DNA from: Parvibaculum sp041688015
GTDB lineage: Bacteria; Pseudomonadota; Alphaproteobacteria; Parvibaculales; Parvibaculaceae
Reading direction: 5' to 3'
NCBI GenBank assembly: GCA_041688015.1
Contig: JBDNIY010000001.1
Span: forward strand, 682,001-746,000
DNA: 64,000 nt
Part shown: in pieces, positions 8,571 to 17,007 of the stretch
How the letters are laid out: each line of letters starts with the position of its first letter
Position numbering within the stretch: the first letter of the stretch is position 1
The notes under the pieces: model-generated
The model's database searches: none
Seen by the model: only the letters and a program-made list of their open reading frames with translations
What the model was told of the DNA's origin: nothing
Program-made: the position numbers and the translations under genes

Positions 8571-8589
8571 GCGTAAATTAGCTTTACGC
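8571..8589. promoter_or_regulatory. Inverted repeat GCGTAAA-TTAGC-TTTACGC just before the mucR ribosome site
   Basis: A perfect 7-base repeat at 8571-8577 and 8583-8589 with a 5-base loop, about 20 bases before the mucR ATG. In RNA it would form a hairpin just upstream of the GAAGGA ribosome site, so it could affect translation, or be a DNA operator. Confidence 0.45.
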
Positions 8590-8610
8590 GTTTGATGAAG
8601 GACCCCTGCA

Positions 8611-9063
8611 ATGAGCGAGCGAGATCCAAAGTCTGAAGGTGATACCGTTGATCTGTTGAAATTGGCAAGCCAGATCGTTTCGGCCTATGTCAGCAACAAC
8701 ACGCTTTCGACAAACGACCTGCCTGACATAATTCGCGCCGTCCACAACACGCTAAACGACCTAGAAAACGGGCTCGAGCCCCTCAATCACAATCTAACAC
8801 CTGTCGTTTCCATCAAGAAATCGATTACCCCGGATTACATCATCTGTCTTGAAGACGGCAAGAAGCTGAAAATGCTGAAGCGCTATTTGCGCTCGCAATA
8901 CGGTATGTCACCTGAGGACTATCGCGCGCGCTGGGGCCTGCCACCAGACTACCCGATGGTCGCGCCCAATTACGCCGCGCAGCGTTCGCGCTTGGCCAAA
9001 CAAATCGGCCTAGGCAGAGGGGCGAACAACGACGCGCCCGGCGCAAGAAGCAATCCTGATTAG
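8611..9063 (+). CDS. mucR: MucR/Ros-family transcriptional regulator with altered zinc ligands
   Basis: A nucleoid-associated or repressor-type DNA-binding protein of 150 residues. The N-terminal region (residues 10-50) is the helical oligomerisation part with QIVSAYVSNN; the C-terminal zinc-finger-like domain runs from about residue 74 (PDYIICLEDGKKLKMLKRYL) to 130 (YPMVAPNYAAQRSRLAK). The positions normally holding zinc ligands are Cys79, Asp82, Tyr92 and Gln96: Asp for the second Cys is known in MucR, but here both His positions are replaced. ATG 8611 follows GAAGGACC. It converges with the next gene, whose stop overlaps its own. Confidence 0.92.
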   Translation: MSERDPKSEGDTVDLLKLASQIVSAYVSNNTLSTNDLPDIIRAVHNTLNDLENGLEPLNHNLTPVVSIKKSITPDYIICLEDGKKLKMLKRYLRSQYGMSPEDYRARWGLPPDYPMVAPNYAAQRSRLAKQIGLGRGANNDAPGARSNPD

Positions 9064-9362
9064 ACGATAATACCGCCGCCTCGGTCCCCGCCATTTGGCT
9101 TGGTATCGGGTTCGGGTTTTGCATCGCCCCCACTTTCACGCACCAATCGCTTCTTCAGTTTCATCAGGGCCACGCGCTCAAGCTCACGCTGCCCGGCAGA
9201 CCCAGCAGGCCCAATCACCGAAACTTCAGTACCTGTCAGCAGGTCAACGGCCGTCGCCTTGACGCCGCCGCCCATGGGGATGAATTCAAATATAACTTCT
9301 CGAGGACCGCCGGTTGGACCGGGCGGCGTAGGGGGTATCTTCGATCCACCCTCAGGCGGCAC
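9060..9362 (-). CDS. Small conserved-type hypothetical protein between hemA and mucR
   Basis: I recognise only a general resemblance to short alphaproteobacterial proteins found beside hemA (DUF6898-like, from memory). After a Pro/Gly-rich start, residues of the core read FEFIPMGGGVKATAVDLLTGTEVSVIGP, followed by a basic helix and a Gly-rich tail. No membrane segment or signal peptide. The start is uncertain: I chose GTG 9360-9362, which overlaps the hemA stop and gives 100 residues; a TTG at 9405-9407 would give 115. The last four bases overlap the mucR stop in convergent orientation. Function unknown. Confidence 0.65.
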   Translation of the reverse strand: MPPEGGSKIPPTPPGPTGGPREVIFEFIPMGGGVKATAVDLLTGTEVSVIGPAGSAGQRELERVALMKLKKRLVRESGGDAKPEPDTKPNGGDRGGGIIV

Positions 9363-10563
9363 GGGAAATCTTTCGCCGCGTCCAGACCTGATCCAGCGCT
9401 TTGACAAGATCGTGCATCATCTCATCGGTATGAACTGGACATGGCGTAAAGCGCAGCCGCTCGGTGCCGCGTGGCACGGTGGGATAGTTGATCGGCTGCA
9501 CATAGATGCCGTGATCTTGCAGCAAATCATCACTGACTTGCTTGCAGGCCGCCGGATCGCCAACAAAGACCGGCACGATATGGCTTTCACACATCATCAC
9601 TGGCAAGCCCGCATCGGCCATCATCCGACGCAAAGTAACGGCGCGCTCCTGATGTATTTCGCGCTCGACATTGCTCGCCTTCAAATGCCGGACCGACGCC
9701 AACACGCCGGCGACCAACACAGGTGCCAGCGAGGTCGAAAAGATGAAACCCGGCGCATAGGAACGCAGCACATCAATCAACACCGACGAGCCCGCAATAT
9801 AGCCACCCATCACGCCAAAACCTTTAGCCATCGTGCCTTCGATGATGTCCACCTTGTCGAGCACACCGTCGCGCTCGGCAATGCCGCCGCCGCGCGGGCC
9901 ATAGAGGCCGACCGCATGCACTTCATCGAGGTAGGTCATGGCGTTATATTTTTTAGCCAGATCGCAAATCTCGCCAATCGGCGCGATGTCGCCATCCATC
10001 GAATAGACAGACTCAAAAGCAACAATCTTTGGCTGCGCGGGATCAAGCTGCTTGAGCAAAATTTCGAGATGTCCGAGATCATTGTGGCGCCACAAGCGCT
10101 TAGGCCCACCGCCGCGCTTGATGCCTTCGATCATCGAGGCATGGTTCATTACGTCAGAGATGATGACGCAATCATTGAAGACGCGCGCCAGCGTGGAAAG
10201 CGCCGCGTCATTGGCGGCGTAGCCTGACGTGAACAGCAGCGCCGCTTCCTTTTGATGAAGATCAGCAAGCTCGTTTTCAAGCTCAACATGGTAGCGCGTG
10301 GTGCCCGAAATATTGCGCGTGCCACCAGAGCCCGCCCCTACTTCGTCAATCGCCTTGTGCATCGCTTCGATCACGACGGGATGCTGCCCCATGCCCAGAT
10401 AGTCATTAGAGCACCAGACGACGATTTCGCGCGGCCCTTGTGGTGTGTGAATGACGGCACGGGGAAAGTCACCACGGCGCCGTTTGATATCGGCAAACAC
10501 TCGGTACCGCCCTTCATCCTTCACAGATTTGAGCGCCACGCCGAGCCTTGCCTGATAGTCCAT
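9352..10563 (-). CDS. hemA: 5-aminolevulinate synthase
   Basis: PLP enzyme condensing glycine and succinyl-CoA, the first step of the Shemin (C4) heme pathway used by alphaproteobacteria. The 403 residues are normal length. The PLP lysine is Lys247 in GTMAKGFGVMGG; substrate-site motifs include WCSNDYLGMGQHP near residues 51-63, GTRNISGTTRYH near 80-91 and YLDEVHAVGLYGPRGGG. hemB, the next enzyme, is at 17008 on the other strand. The stop overlaps the following small gene. Confidence 0.97.
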   Translation of the reverse strand: MDYQARLGVALKSVKDEGRYRVFADIKRRRGDFPRAVIHTPQGPREIVVWCSNDYLGMGQHPVVIEAMHKAIDEVGAGSGGTRNISGTTRYHVELENELADLHQKEAALLFTSGYAANDAALSTLARVFNDCVIISDVMNHASMIEGIKRGGGPKRLWRHNDLGHLEILLKQLDPAQPKIVAFESVYSMDGDIAPIGEICDLAKKYNAMTYLDEVHAVGLYGPRGGGIAERDGVLDKVDIIEGTMAKGFGVMGGYIAGSSVLIDVLRSYAPGFIFSTSLAPVLVAGVLASVRHLKASNVEREIHQERAVTLRRMMADAGLPVMMCESHIVPVFVGDPAACKQVSDDLLQDHGIYVQPINYPTVPRGTERLRFTPCPVHTDEMMHDLVKALDQVWTRRKISRAA

Positions 10564-10682
10564 TGCCGCAATCCTGTATTGATACTGCTTTCCGCGCTAA
10601 ACGGATCACAGCTAATTTAACAAGCCTGAACAGCCAGACCATAAGCTAATTGTCGCAGAAATCCACACGTTTGGCTGGTTAT

Positions 10683-11468
10683 TTAGGTAGCCCATAGCCC
10701 TCTGTCCAGAAGCACCTGCTTCAAAACACCCGGTTGGTCGGTCATCAACCCATCGACGCCAAGGTCGATTAAACGGTTCATCTCGACGGGATCGTCAATC
10801 GTCCAGACATGCACTTGCAAACCTTTCGCATGTGCAAAAGACAGCAAACGCTCATCTGCCAAGCGAATGCCATATTGCGCCACCGGGATCTGGGCGCAGC
10901 CTGCGGCAAAGCCACCCCAGAGAAAACCCAAAGGCTGCGACCAACTGCCAAACCGTAGACGCGTCGTGGCCATCGGTCCCGCGCCTGTGCAAAGCGTCGG
11001 CCCCAAGGCCTCGCGGATAGCAGCAATGCGCGCATCGGAGAACGATGTGACACAGACCCGGTCGACAGCGTCACAATCCTTCAAGACGCGGATCAGTGGC
11101 TGAACGGCGTTATCGCGTTTGGGGTCAATATTGATGCGTATATCCGGCCAAGCCAGCAACAATTCTTCAAACCGGGGAATGGGCTCCAGACCCGACACGC
11201 GTGCACGCGCCACATCGGCGAAATCCATCTCGGCAATTACGCCGACATGATCCGTCACCCGATCAAGCTGATCATCATGAAAAGCGAGCAACACACCGTC
11301 CCGCGTTGCATGCACATCCGTTTCGATATAGCGATAGCCCAGATCAACAGCGCCTTGAAAAGCAGGCATCGTGTTTTCCGGCCAGCGCCCGGCACCGCCA
11401 CGATGGGCAAAGGCCAGAATTCCGTCATGCTCAAGATACGGAAATTTTGCAACTCGCGAAGACGTCAT
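10683..11468 (-). CDS. Glycerophosphodiester phosphodiesterase family protein
   Basis: Likely hydrolyses glycerophosphodiesters to sn-glycerol 3-phosphate and an alcohol. The 261-residue protein has the family signatures: AFAHRGGAGRWPENTMPAF near residues 19-37, the metal-binding ETDVHATRDG and the catalytic FHDDQLDRVT, then INIDPK. No signal peptide, so it is probably cytoplasmic. ATG 11466-11468 with GGGGA upstream was preferred to an upstream start at 11507. Substrate not determinable from sequence. Confidence 0.9.
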   Translation of the reverse strand: MTSSRVAKFPYLEHDGILAFAHRGGAGRWPENTMPAFQGAVDLGYRYIETDVHATRDGVLLAFHDDQLDRVTDHVGVIAEMDFADVARARVSGLEPIPRFEELLLAWPDIRINIDPKRDNAVQPLIRVLKDCDAVDRVCVTSFSDARIAAIREALGPTLCTGAGPMATTRLRFGSWSQPLGFLWGGFAAGCAQIPVAQYGIRLADERLLSFAHAKGLQVHVWTIDDPVEMNRLIDLGVDGLMTDQPGVLKQVLLDRGLWAT

Positions 11469-11543
11469 ATTTTCCCCAACTACAACGAACCATACCCGCC
11501 AAGACAAACTAAACTGACGACGCTCAGCAGACCACAGAGCAGC

Positions 11544-12815
11544 TCAATTCGCCACCAATCCGGCACCGATCTTAGCGTCGCGGTTGTAAACATCGTCGCG
11601 GAAATTGACGACACCGTCCTCGCCCACCCAAGCGGTAAGATACATCAGATAGATCGGCACCGTTGAAGCGAGAGGCACATCCATATGCTCGCCACTGGAA
11701 ATGGTTTTGTCGATCCGCGCCCGATCCCAGCCTTTGTTTTCCTCCATCAGCCAAGCCACAAGGTCGCGCACATCCTGCACACGCACGCACCCGGAACTAA
11801 AATTGCGTGAATTCCGGCCGAATAGAGTTTTGACCGGCGTGTCATGCAGATAGACAGCAAACCGATTGGCAAAGTTGATTTTGACGGTTCCAAGCGAGTT
11901 AAGGCGGCTGGGGTCTTGGCGCAAACGATATTGTCGAGTGACGTTTGGGTTCGACCAATCCACCGTCGCAGGGCTCACTTCGGTTGCCGTGTTTGACCAC
12001 CCCTTGAACACACGGATGCCCATGCGGCTCAGAAACTTTGGATTGGCCTTGATCTTGGGCAACAGATCCTTGGTCGCAATCGACAGCGGCACGTTCCAAT
12101 AGGGGTTGAGTGCAATGAAATTGACCTTGCTGGTAATCTCTGGCGTCTGGCGGTCTTCCTTGCCGACAATTACACGCTTACGAATGACCACTTCGTCATT
12201 CTCGACGGCCTCAACTTCTTGGCCTGCGATATTGACGAAGACATAGCGGTGTCCGAGCTTCGGTGCGACATCATTGAGACGCTTGAGATTGACTTCAAGC
12301 TGCAGGATGCGCGTCGCCACCGGTAAATTCAAAGCAGTGACCGTACCGCGTCCGACCACGCCGTCTGGCGCAAGACCATGGCGCGCCTGAAAACGGCGAA
12401 TGCCCTCAAGCACACTTTGATCAAACAAAAGTTGATCACCCTCGGACGCCGACATGTCGCCCGTCGCCAGTAATCGCTTGCGCAGCAGCGCCACACGCCG
12501 GTCGCGCATACCCTTGACCAGCTGCTCGCCTTCGGGAATAGGTGCCCAGCCGCCCCAATTTTGAATTTGACGATACATCGAAATTGCCCGCACCACCGGC
12601 CAGAATCCAGCATCGCCCAGCGTCGGCACAGAGGACTCCATGGAAGGGTCGGTTGTGACTTCGGCTTGCGAATTTGGCGCCCAGGGATCGATCCATTGCG
12701 TTTCGACAGGATCATAGGTCGCGGCATGGGCCGGCGTGACAAACGCAAAATGGCCCGCGCCGCCGTACATCACGGCAAGCAGAGCAACCAAAGAATATAT
12801 GTGTCTCAGCCTCAC
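11544..12815 (-). CDS. L,D-transpeptidase (YkuD/YcbB type) with peptidoglycan-binding domain
   Basis: Exported cell-wall enzyme that would form 3-3 crosslinks or attach proteins to peptidoglycan. With GTG 12813-12815 (AAGGGCG upstream) it has 423 residues and begins with a signal peptide ending near TPAHA. A PG_binding_1 motif (VLEGIRRFQARHGLAPDG) precedes the YkuD domain. The catalytic motif is NSRNFSSGCVRVQD with nucleophile Cys343, and an upstream YLHDTP supplies the His. A longer frame to 13100 overlaps ldtR and has no export signal at its start. ldtR lies immediately upstream and is its probable regulator. Confidence 0.9.
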   Translation of the reverse strand: MRLRHIYSLVALLAVMYGGAGHFAFVTPAHAATYDPVETQWIDPWAPNSQAEVTTDPSMESSVPTLGDAGFWPVVRAISMYRQIQNWGGWAPIPEGEQLVKGMRDRRVALLRKRLLATGDMSASEGDQLLFDQSVLEGIRRFQARHGLAPDGVVGRGTVTALNLPVATRILQLEVNLKRLNDVAPKLGHRYVFVNIAGQEVEAVENDEVVIRKRVIVGKEDRQTPEITSKVNFIALNPYWNVPLSIATKDLLPKIKANPKFLSRMGIRVFKGWSNTATEVSPATVDWSNPNVTRQYRLRQDPSRLNSLGTVKINFANRFAVYLHDTPVKTLFGRNSRNFSSGCVRVQDVRDLVAWLMEENKGWDRARIDKTISSGEHMDVPLASTVPIYLMYLTAWVGEDGVVNFRDDVYNRDAKIGAGLVAN

Positions 12816-12963
12816 GCTTGAAATCGCCCTTACCAGATCTATCCCTGCGACCGATCTTAACCAAGTTTGGCAACGCCGTCCGCTTTCGGGACAAATTTGC
12901 GCGATCAGTCGCAGCCTAGCTTGAATACTGCAAGTTTCATGCGGGGCCGATGGAGCCAAAAAC

Positions 12964-13476
12964 TCAGAGGCGATAGCGAATTTGGTCAGTCCAGAAGCGT
13001 TCCAACTTGTGCAACGTGGCGTTAATCTGAACCAGTTCGTCATTGCTGATATCGCCCACTTCGGCAACCGAACGACAATGCTTATTGTAGAGATCGTCAA
13101 TCGCCTTGCAGATGGCGCGGCCCTTGTCCGTCAGGCGCACGCGCACCGAACGACGGTCAAGGCGCGAACGCTGATGGCTGATATAGTCAGCTTCGACGAG
13201 TTTCTTGAGGTTGTATGAGACGTTGGATCCAAGATAATGACCACGCGTGCGCAACTCGCCCGCCGTCATTTCCGCATCACCAATATTGAACAGAAGCAGT
13301 GCCTGAACGCTGTTGATCTCGGAGCACCCGACCCGGTCAAGCTCATCCTTGATGACGTCCAGCAAACGACGATGCAGGCGTTCTACATAAGTCAGGGCTT
13401 CCAGATAGGCAGGCTTTGATGCGCCGCTTACCTCAGTTGATACAACCGCATTTGAATGCGCGTTCGTCATAGCCAT
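12964..13476 (-). CDS. ldtR: MarR-family regulator of LdtR type
   Basis: Winged-helix dimeric regulator, 170 residues. Residues 25-75 (YLEALTYVERLHRRLLDVIKDELDR, ALLLFNIGD) and the recognition region LRTRGHYLGSNVSYNLKKL, then the wing SRLDRRSVRVRLTDKG, closely resemble LdtR, the rhizobial/Liberibacter regulator of an adjacent L,D-transpeptidase gene and of stress tolerance. ATG 13474-13476 has a good AGAGGAT site. The 148-base gap to the transpeptidase start may carry that gene's promoter. Assignment rests on remembered family sequence plus context. Confidence 0.85.
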   Translation of the reverse strand: MAMTNAHSNAVVSTEVSGASKPAYLEALTYVERLHRRLLDVIKDELDRVGCSEINSVQALLLFNIGDAEMTAGELRTRGHYLGSNVSYNLKKLVEADYISHQRSRLDRRSVRVRLTDKGRAICKAIDDLYNKHCRSVAEVGDISNDELVQINATLHKLERFWTDQIRYRL

Positions 13477-13627
13477 GACATTTATCCTCTAACTTCTTTC
13501 GCTGTGATGCCGCTTCGGCTCCTGCCTGAACGACAGACTATGGGCTTTCCTCCTAACGACAGGTTTAAAGGCGCTCCTATAAATTTTAATAGGACTGCGC
13601 AAAATCCCTGCATTGCACACTCGACGA

Positions 13628-13651
13628 CAAAGCCACACGCAAATGGCTTTG
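13628..13651. promoter_or_regulatory. Hairpin CAAAGCCA-N8-TGGCTTTG in the ldtR upstream region
   Basis: A perfect 8-base inverted repeat (13628-13635, 13644-13651) in the 291-base gap upstream of ldtR. No T-run follows on either strand, so it is not a typical terminator. The same gap holds ACGTTTC...GAAACGT near 13660-13700, CCTAT...ATAGG near 13577-13594, and a strong AGGAGG (minus strand, about 13550) with no useful start codon after it. It may be a structured leader or operator region. Confidence 0.35.
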
Positions 13652-13767
13652 CGATGCCCCTAAAACGTTTCAAAAATGCACAGTGAATGTGGAAACGTAG
13701 CCCTTGTCAGCACATTTACGAAAATTTAGGCATAAGAAATTTTTTCGGCCAGACGCCCGTTTGAGCC

Positions 13768-14658
13768 TCAGATTTCGCCTTTAATCATCCTGATGATGCC
13801 GGAAAAATCCAATCCATCATGACCGGAGGCTTCCATCAACGCGTAGAGCTGGGCGGCCTGCGCGCCGAGCGGCGTCGGCGTTTTGGCGGTCTTAGAGGCA
13901 TCCTGCGCCAGACGCAGATCCTTCAGCATCATCGCTGCCGAAAAGCCAGGTTGATAGGCGCGGTTAGCCGGCGACGCCGGCACGGGCCCCGGCACCGGAC
14001 AATAGGAGGTCATTGACCAGCACTGACCAGACGCCGTTGAGGAAATATCAAACAGCGTCTGCGCATCAAGCCCCAACTTCTCGCCAAGCGTGAAAGCCTC
14101 GGAGACGGCGATCATGGAAATGCCGAGGATCATGTTGTTGCAGACCTTGGCGACTTGACCATTGCCAGCGCCACCCGCATGAAAAATATTTTTGCCCATC
14201 TGTTCGAGCACGGGTTTTGCCTGCGCAAAGGCAGCATCTGTGCCGCCAACCATAAAAGTGAGCGTGCCTGCTTCCGCGCCGCCGACACCGCCTGAAACTG
14301 GCGCATCAACCATGGCCATGCCTGCCTTGTCAGCGGCCGCGATAACATCGCGTGCCGACGGCACGTCGATGGTTGAACTATCAATGAACAAGGTGCCCTT
14401 GCGCGCCACCGCGATCAGCCCCTTGTCGCCCAGATAAACCGAACGCACATGCTCACTCGCCGGCAACATGGTAACGACGAACTCGACGTCTTTAGCCGCT
14501 TCAGCAGCCGTCGCTGCTTTGCTCGCACCCGCTTCCACCAGAGCGACGACAGCCTTGTCGCTCAGATCAAAAACCTTGAGAGCATGCCCCGCCTTGACGA
14601 GATTGCGCGCCATGGGACCACCCATATTGCCCAGGCCGATAAATCCGATGGTCGCCAT
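13768..14658 (-). CDS. mmsB: 3-hydroxyisobutyrate dehydrogenase
   Basis: NAD-dependent oxidation of 3-hydroxyisobutyrate to methylmalonate semialdehyde in valine catabolism. The 296 residues have the Rossmann motif GFIGLGNMGGPMA at the start, the beta-hydroxyacid signature DAPVSGGVGGAEAGTL near 120-135 and the catalytic-lysine region GNGQVAKVCNNM. Typical length. It lies third in an operon after the acyl-CoA dehydrogenase and 3-hydroxyisobutyryl-CoA hydrolase, 21 bases after the latter, supporting the specific assignment over other beta-HAD enzymes. Methylmalonate-semialdehyde dehydrogenase (mmsA) is not in the window. Confidence 0.93.
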   Translation of the reverse strand: MATIGFIGLGNMGGPMARNLVKAGHALKVFDLSDKAVVALVEAGASKAATAAEAAKDVEFVVTMLPASEHVRSVYLGDKGLIAVARKGTLFIDSSTIDVPSARDVIAAADKAGMAMVDAPVSGGVGGAEAGTLTFMVGGTDAAFAQAKPVLEQMGKNIFHAGGAGNGQVAKVCNNMILGISMIAVSEAFTLGEKLGLDAQTLFDISSTASGQCWSMTSYCPVPGPVPASPANRAYQPGFSAAMMLKDLRLAQDASKTAKTPTPLGAQAAQLYALMEASGHDGLDFSGIIRMIKGEI

Positions 14659-14679
14659 GTCATTCTCCCAATGTCGTTG

Positions 14680-15726
14680 TCAGTCGAAACGCAATTCGTC
14701 CTCGCCAAGCGTGGCAAAATAGGCGTCCACGTCTGCGGCAGACACCGCAGCAAGCGTCGCAGGCTTCCACTTCGGTGCCTGATCTTTATCGATGATGATT
14801 GCTCGCACGCCTTCATAAAAATCATGACCGCGCATGAAGCGATTGGTCAAACGGAATTCAAGCCTCATCGCTTCATCAAACGAGAGCGATGCCCCTGCCC
14901 TCACTTGCGCATAAGCCACAAGCAAACTGGTCGGCGATTTGGCGGCCAGCACGCTTAGAGTCTTGCTTGCCCATTCACTACCATCAGCCTCAAGCGAGGC
15001 TATGATTTTGACAACAGAGCTTTTTGAAAAATGCGCGTCAATTTTAGTGTGCTGAGCTGCAAGCGATGCCTCACCAGCATCGCCTTTGAGGCCGCCCAGT
15101 GCTGTATCAAGCGCTTGGCCGGACGCAAGGCGCACTTTCAGCGCGTCAAAATTTTCCGACGCCACAAAGACATCGGCAATGCTTGCATAGATGGCATCCG
15201 CCGCTTTCAAACGTTGACCCGTCAACCCCAGATACATGCCGATCTCACCGGGACAGCGCGGCAAAAAATAAGTGCCGCCAACATCAGGGAAAAGCCCAAT
15301 GCCTGTTTCCGGCATGGCAAAAACCAACCGCTCGCTCGCCACGCGATGCGAGCCATTGACGGAGACGCCGACACCACCACCCATGTCGATACCGTCCATC
15401 AGGGCGACATAAGGCTTGGGGTAGGTTTTAATAAAGGCGTTGAGGCGATATTCCTCGCGGTAGAAATCGATCACATGATGGTCGCCTGCTTTGCCCCAAT
15501 CATGCAGCGCGCGAATGTCACCACCCGCACAAAAGGCCTTCTCCCCCGCCCCTTCGATGATGACAAGTTTGACCGCGTCGTCGGCCGCCCATGCGATCAA
15601 TTGCGGATGGATGGCGCGCACCATGTTGAGCGTCAAAGCGTTCATCGCCTTGGGCCGATTGAGAGTGATGATGCCCGCCACGCCATCACGGGCGAACAGG
15701 ACTTCGGGTTCGTCTGGCATACTCAT
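14680..15726 (-). CDS. 3-hydroxyisobutyryl-CoA hydrolase (enoyl-CoA hydratase/isomerase family)
   Basis: Crotonase-fold thioesterase releasing 3-hydroxyisobutyrate in valine breakdown. The 348 residues are longer than an ordinary enoyl-CoA hydratase and fit the hydrolase subfamily. Visible are GEKAFCAGGDIRAL (oxyanion loop), YVALMDGIDMGGGVG, and MPETGIGLFPDVGGTYFLPR, whose Glu/Asp pair is typical of the hydrolase. Start ATG 15724-15726 overlaps the stop of the preceding acyl-CoA dehydrogenase gene by four bases. Confidence 0.92.
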   Translation of the reverse strand: MSMPDEPEVLFARDGVAGIITLNRPKAMNALTLNMVRAIHPQLIAWAADDAVKLVIIEGAGEKAFCAGGDIRALHDWGKAGDHHVIDFYREEYRLNAFIKTYPKPYVALMDGIDMGGGVGVSVNGSHRVASERLVFAMPETGIGLFPDVGGTYFLPRCPGEIGMYLGLTGQRLKAADAIYASIADVFVASENFDALKVRLASGQALDTALGGLKGDAGEASLAAQHTKIDAHFSKSSVVKIIASLEADGSEWASKTLSVLAAKSPTSLLVAYAQVRAGASLSFDEAMRLEFRLTNRFMRGHDFYEGVRAIIIDKDQAPKWKPATLAAVSAADVDAYFATLGEDELRFD

Positions 15727-16862
15727 GTCTTCAACAGTTCACGCGCGATAATGACGCGCATAATTTCATTGGTACCTTCGAGAATTTGATGCACCCGCAA
15801 ATCGCGCACATGGCGCTCCAACGGAAAGTCATTGAGATAGCCATAGCCACCATGAATTTGCAGCGCCTGATTAGCGACTTCAAAACTTACATCTGTTGCA
15901 AAGCGTTTGGCCATGGCCGCATGCATGGTGGCATCCGGTGTTTTGGCATCCACCTTGGTGGCGGCCTGAAGTAACAGCAACCGCGCTGCCTCAAGCTCTG
16001 TCGCCATATCAGCGAGCTTGAACTGCAAGGCCTGAAACGAGGCGAGCGGTTTGCCAAATTGCTGGCGCTCACCCAGATAGGCTTTGGCGCGGGCAAGCGC
16101 TGCTTGCGCGGTGCCGAGCGCGCAAGCGCCAATGTTCAACCGCCCGCCATCAAGCCCCATCATGGCGATCTTGAAACCTTGGCCTGCTTCGCCGATCAGG
16201 TTGCCCACCGGCACACGGCAATCATCAAAAATAACTTGCGCCGTTGGTTGACTGTTCCAGCCCATCTTTTTTTCTGGCGCGCCAAACGAAAGCCCCGGCG
16301 TACCTTTCTCAACAACGATACAGGAGACACCCTTGGCGCCCTCGCCGCCGGTACGCACCATACAGACATAAACATCGGATGTGCCCGCACCCGAAATAAA
16401 CGCCTTGGATCCATTGAGCACAAAATGATCGCCGTCGCGCACGGCCTTAGTACGCAGTGAAGCTGCATCCGATCCGCTGGAAGGTTCAGTCAGGCAATAG
16501 CTGGCGATCAATTCCATGGTCGTAAGACGCGGCAGCCATTGACGGCGCTGCGTCTCATTGCCGAATGTGTCGATCATCCAGGAGGCCATATTGTGGATCG
16601 ACAAAAAGGCCGCTGTCGAAGTGCAACCCGCTGACAGCGCCTCAAAGACAATGGCGGCGTCCAATCGCGTCAGCGCCGATCCGCCGACATCCTCGCGCAC
16701 ATAGATGCCCGCCAAGCCGAGTGCGGCTGCTTTGCGTAGGGTTTCGACGGGAAAGAACGCGGTGCGATCCCATTCCGCAGCGTAAGGCGCTAGTTCCTCT
16801 GCGGCAAAGGCACGCGCCATGTCCTGAAAGGCCTGCTGCTCTTCGCCCAGTTCAAACTGCAT
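15723..16862 (-). CDS. Acyl-CoA dehydrogenase, probably isobutyryl-CoA dehydrogenase
   Basis: FAD enzyme, 379 residues, with the standard acyl-CoA dehydrogenase layout: helical N-terminus, the flavin-binding YCLTEPSSGSDAASL near 141-155, the beta-domain, and the C-terminal LEGTNEIMRVIIAREL that carries the catalytic Glu. Isobutyryl-CoA is the likely substrate because the next two genes are 3-hydroxyisobutyryl-CoA hydrolase and 3-hydroxyisobutyrate dehydrogenase. First gene of the valine operon; its 145-base upstream gap is shared divergently with hemB. Confidence 0.9.
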   Translation of the reverse strand: MQFELGEEQQAFQDMARAFAAEELAPYAAEWDRTAFFPVETLRKAAALGLAGIYVREDVGGSALTRLDAAIVFEALSAGCTSTAAFLSIHNMASWMIDTFGNETQRRQWLPRLTTMELIASYCLTEPSSGSDAASLRTKAVRDGDHFVLNGSKAFISGAGTSDVYVCMVRTGGEGAKGVSCIVVEKGTPGLSFGAPEKKMGWNSQPTAQVIFDDCRVPVGNLIGEAGQGFKIAMMGLDGGRLNIGACALGTAQAALARAKAYLGERQQFGKPLASFQALQFKLADMATELEAARLLLLQAATKVDAKTPDATMHAAMAKRFATDVSFEVANQALQIHGGYGYLNDFPLERHVRDLRVHQILEGTNEIMRVIIARELLKT

Positions 16863-17007
16863 AAGATTTCCTCCATTGGCGCATCTCTTCGCCTATAACT
16901 CTTGAGTACTGGCCCCTTTTTGCCCTGTCAACGAAGCGGCAATGCCCGCGCACCTTGACGTTGCGGCACATTGCCAGAAACCTTCGCATTCGCTATGAGT
17001 CTGCGCC

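Noticed and set aside
9100..10227. Plus-strand frame of 375 residues
   Set aside because: Antisense to hemA and the small neighbouring gene; composition typical of a shadow frame (Arg/His-rich, no motif).
15031..15789. Plus-strand frame of 252 residues
   Set aside because: Antisense to the 3-hydroxyisobutyryl-CoA hydrolase; no recognisable domain.
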